A stretch of DNA of 6,215 bases, from the NCBI GenBank assembly GCA_021821425.1, contig JAKACL010000174.1, forward strand, positions 1-6,215, written 5' to 3'. Shown one piece after another: positions 5,912-6,215 of the stretch; within the stretch, counting starts at the first letter, position 1, and every line of letters begins with the position of its first letter. The stretch comes from Pseudomonadota bacterium. GTDB taxonomy: Bacteria > Pseudomonadota > Gammaproteobacteria > Burkholderiales > Thiobacillaceae. The translations under genes were made by a program, and so were the position numbers. The notes under the pieces were generated by a model. That model did no database searches. It saw only the letters and a list, made by a program, of their open reading frames with translations, and was not told the DNA's origin.

Positions 5912-5986
5912 TCAGAACAGGAAATAGATGATCACCAGCAGAAAGGCCGGCACGCCCAGCAACCAGGCTACGAAATATTTCCCCAT
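5912..5986 (-). CDS. 24-residue single-span membrane protein, second example
   Basis: On the minus strand ATG 5986-5984 opens 24 codons ending at TGA 5914-5912. A strong Shine-Dalgarno AAGAGGAG (complement of 5995-6002) lies eight bases upstream. The peptide begins MGKYFVAWLLGVPAFLL and continues with Val, Ile, Tyr, Phe and Leu to a hydrophobic C-terminus. It is one membrane helix with a single Lys near the N-terminus and a Pro at residue 13. The function is unknown. It sits 54 bp downstream of the L,D-transpeptidase on the same strand, so it may be the last cistron of that transcript. It converges on the flavoprotein gene, with 55 bp between the stops. It has the same length as the 24-residue protein at 2180-2254 but a different sequence, so they are not obvious copies. 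Confidence 0.7.
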   Translation of the reverse strand: MGKYFVAWLLGVPAFLLVIIYFLF

Positions 5987-6040
5987 CGTCGATGCTCCTC
6001 TTGTTTACCGACCGTTACCAGATCGCGCCGCAGCGCAACT

Positions 6041-6215
6041 TCACTTGAGCTTCAGGGATGCCAGCCGGCGTGGCGTCGCGACGACGTCGTATGAATTGAA
6101 TACCTGCTGGACGGGCTTGAGCTCGGGCAGTACGTACACTATGGCCCGCTGCGTGGCCACCGTCGGACTCACATAGGTTTCGTAAAATGCGACCGGCACG
6201 TTGATGCAGCCATAC
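6041..6215 (-). CDS. L,D-transpeptidase (YkuD-type), C-terminal part (5' end outside the window)
   Basis: On the minus strand the frame is open from the window edge to TGA 6043-6041, giving the last 57 residues. It begins with YGCINVPVAFYETYVSPTVA, then RAIVYVLPE, and a 27-residue tail ending SLKLK. The GC-I-N-V-P stretch matches the catalytic cysteine motif of YkuD-type L,D-transpeptidases (usually [S/T]-H-G-C-x-N/R). These periplasmic enzymes form 3-3 cross-links in peptidoglycan or attach proteins to it. The cysteine is the third visible residue. The residue before Gly is Tyr, where many family members have His. A signal peptide and the upstream catalytic His would be in the missing part. 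The following strand (AIVYVLPE) closes the domain as expected. Only the end is visible, but the motif is specific enough to name the family. Confidence 0.8.
   Translation of the reverse strand, partial: YGCINVPVAFYETYVSPTVATQRAIVYVLPELKPVQQVFNSYDVVATPRRLASLKLK

Noticed and set aside
5928..6176. An 82-codon + strand frame over the transpeptidase end
   Set aside because: It overlaps minus-strand reading frames with a clear catalytic motif and a strong small-gene RBS, and it has no domain itself.

Overview
This is a G+C-rich proteobacterial stretch. Its predicted proteins (KaiC-like ATPase, GGDEF-EAL protein, CsbD, PRC-barrel protein, FolE, L,D-transpeptidase) fit a soil or freshwater Betaproteobacterium, or possibly a Xanthomonadales-type Gammaproteobacterium. 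That placement is an inference from protein style and base composition. There is no rRNA or other phylogenetic marker in the window. I see no mobile element, CRISPR array, tRNA or rRNA, and most of the window looks like ordinary chromosome.

Layout, left to right. Positions 1-286 (+) hold the C-terminal end of a KaiC/RecA-type ATPase. After 29 bp comes a 581-residue GGDEF-EAL protein (316-2061, +) with intact c-di-GMP synthesis and hydrolysis motifs and an unusual N-terminus of seven exact heptads. A 24-residue single-span membrane protein lies on the minus strand (2180-2254). It is followed by a leader of about 440 bp with no gene, then an SRPBCC-fold protein (2694-3200, +). A 138-bp spacer carrying three consecutive inverted repeats precedes a CsbD-like stress protein (3339-3530), a PRC-barrel protein (3564-3992), GTP cyclohydrolase I (4047-4685), a possible 34-codon bridging ORF (4682-4786) and a Cys-rich flavodoxin-fold oxidoreductase (4786-5856). 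All of these are on + and closely spaced. The minus strand then carries a second 24-residue membrane protein (5912-5986) and the C-terminal end of an L,D-transpeptidase (6041-6215, running off the window).

How the genes may work together. The KaiC-like and GGDEF-EAL genes look like a two-gene signalling unit. The csbD to flavoprotein run could be one transcript joining stress or surface proteins to pterin synthesis and a flavin reductase. The closest link is folE to the flavoprotein. There a tiny ORF begins inside the folE stop (ATGA) and ends on the flavoprotein start (TGATG), as expected for translational coupling. The L,D-transpeptidase and the two tiny membrane proteins suggest cell-envelope functions.

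Nothing here amounts to a clear new defence or mobile system. The points most worth a second look are the bridging ORF, the two 24-residue membrane proteins, the arginine-glutamate heptad array and the stacked inverted repeats before csbD.
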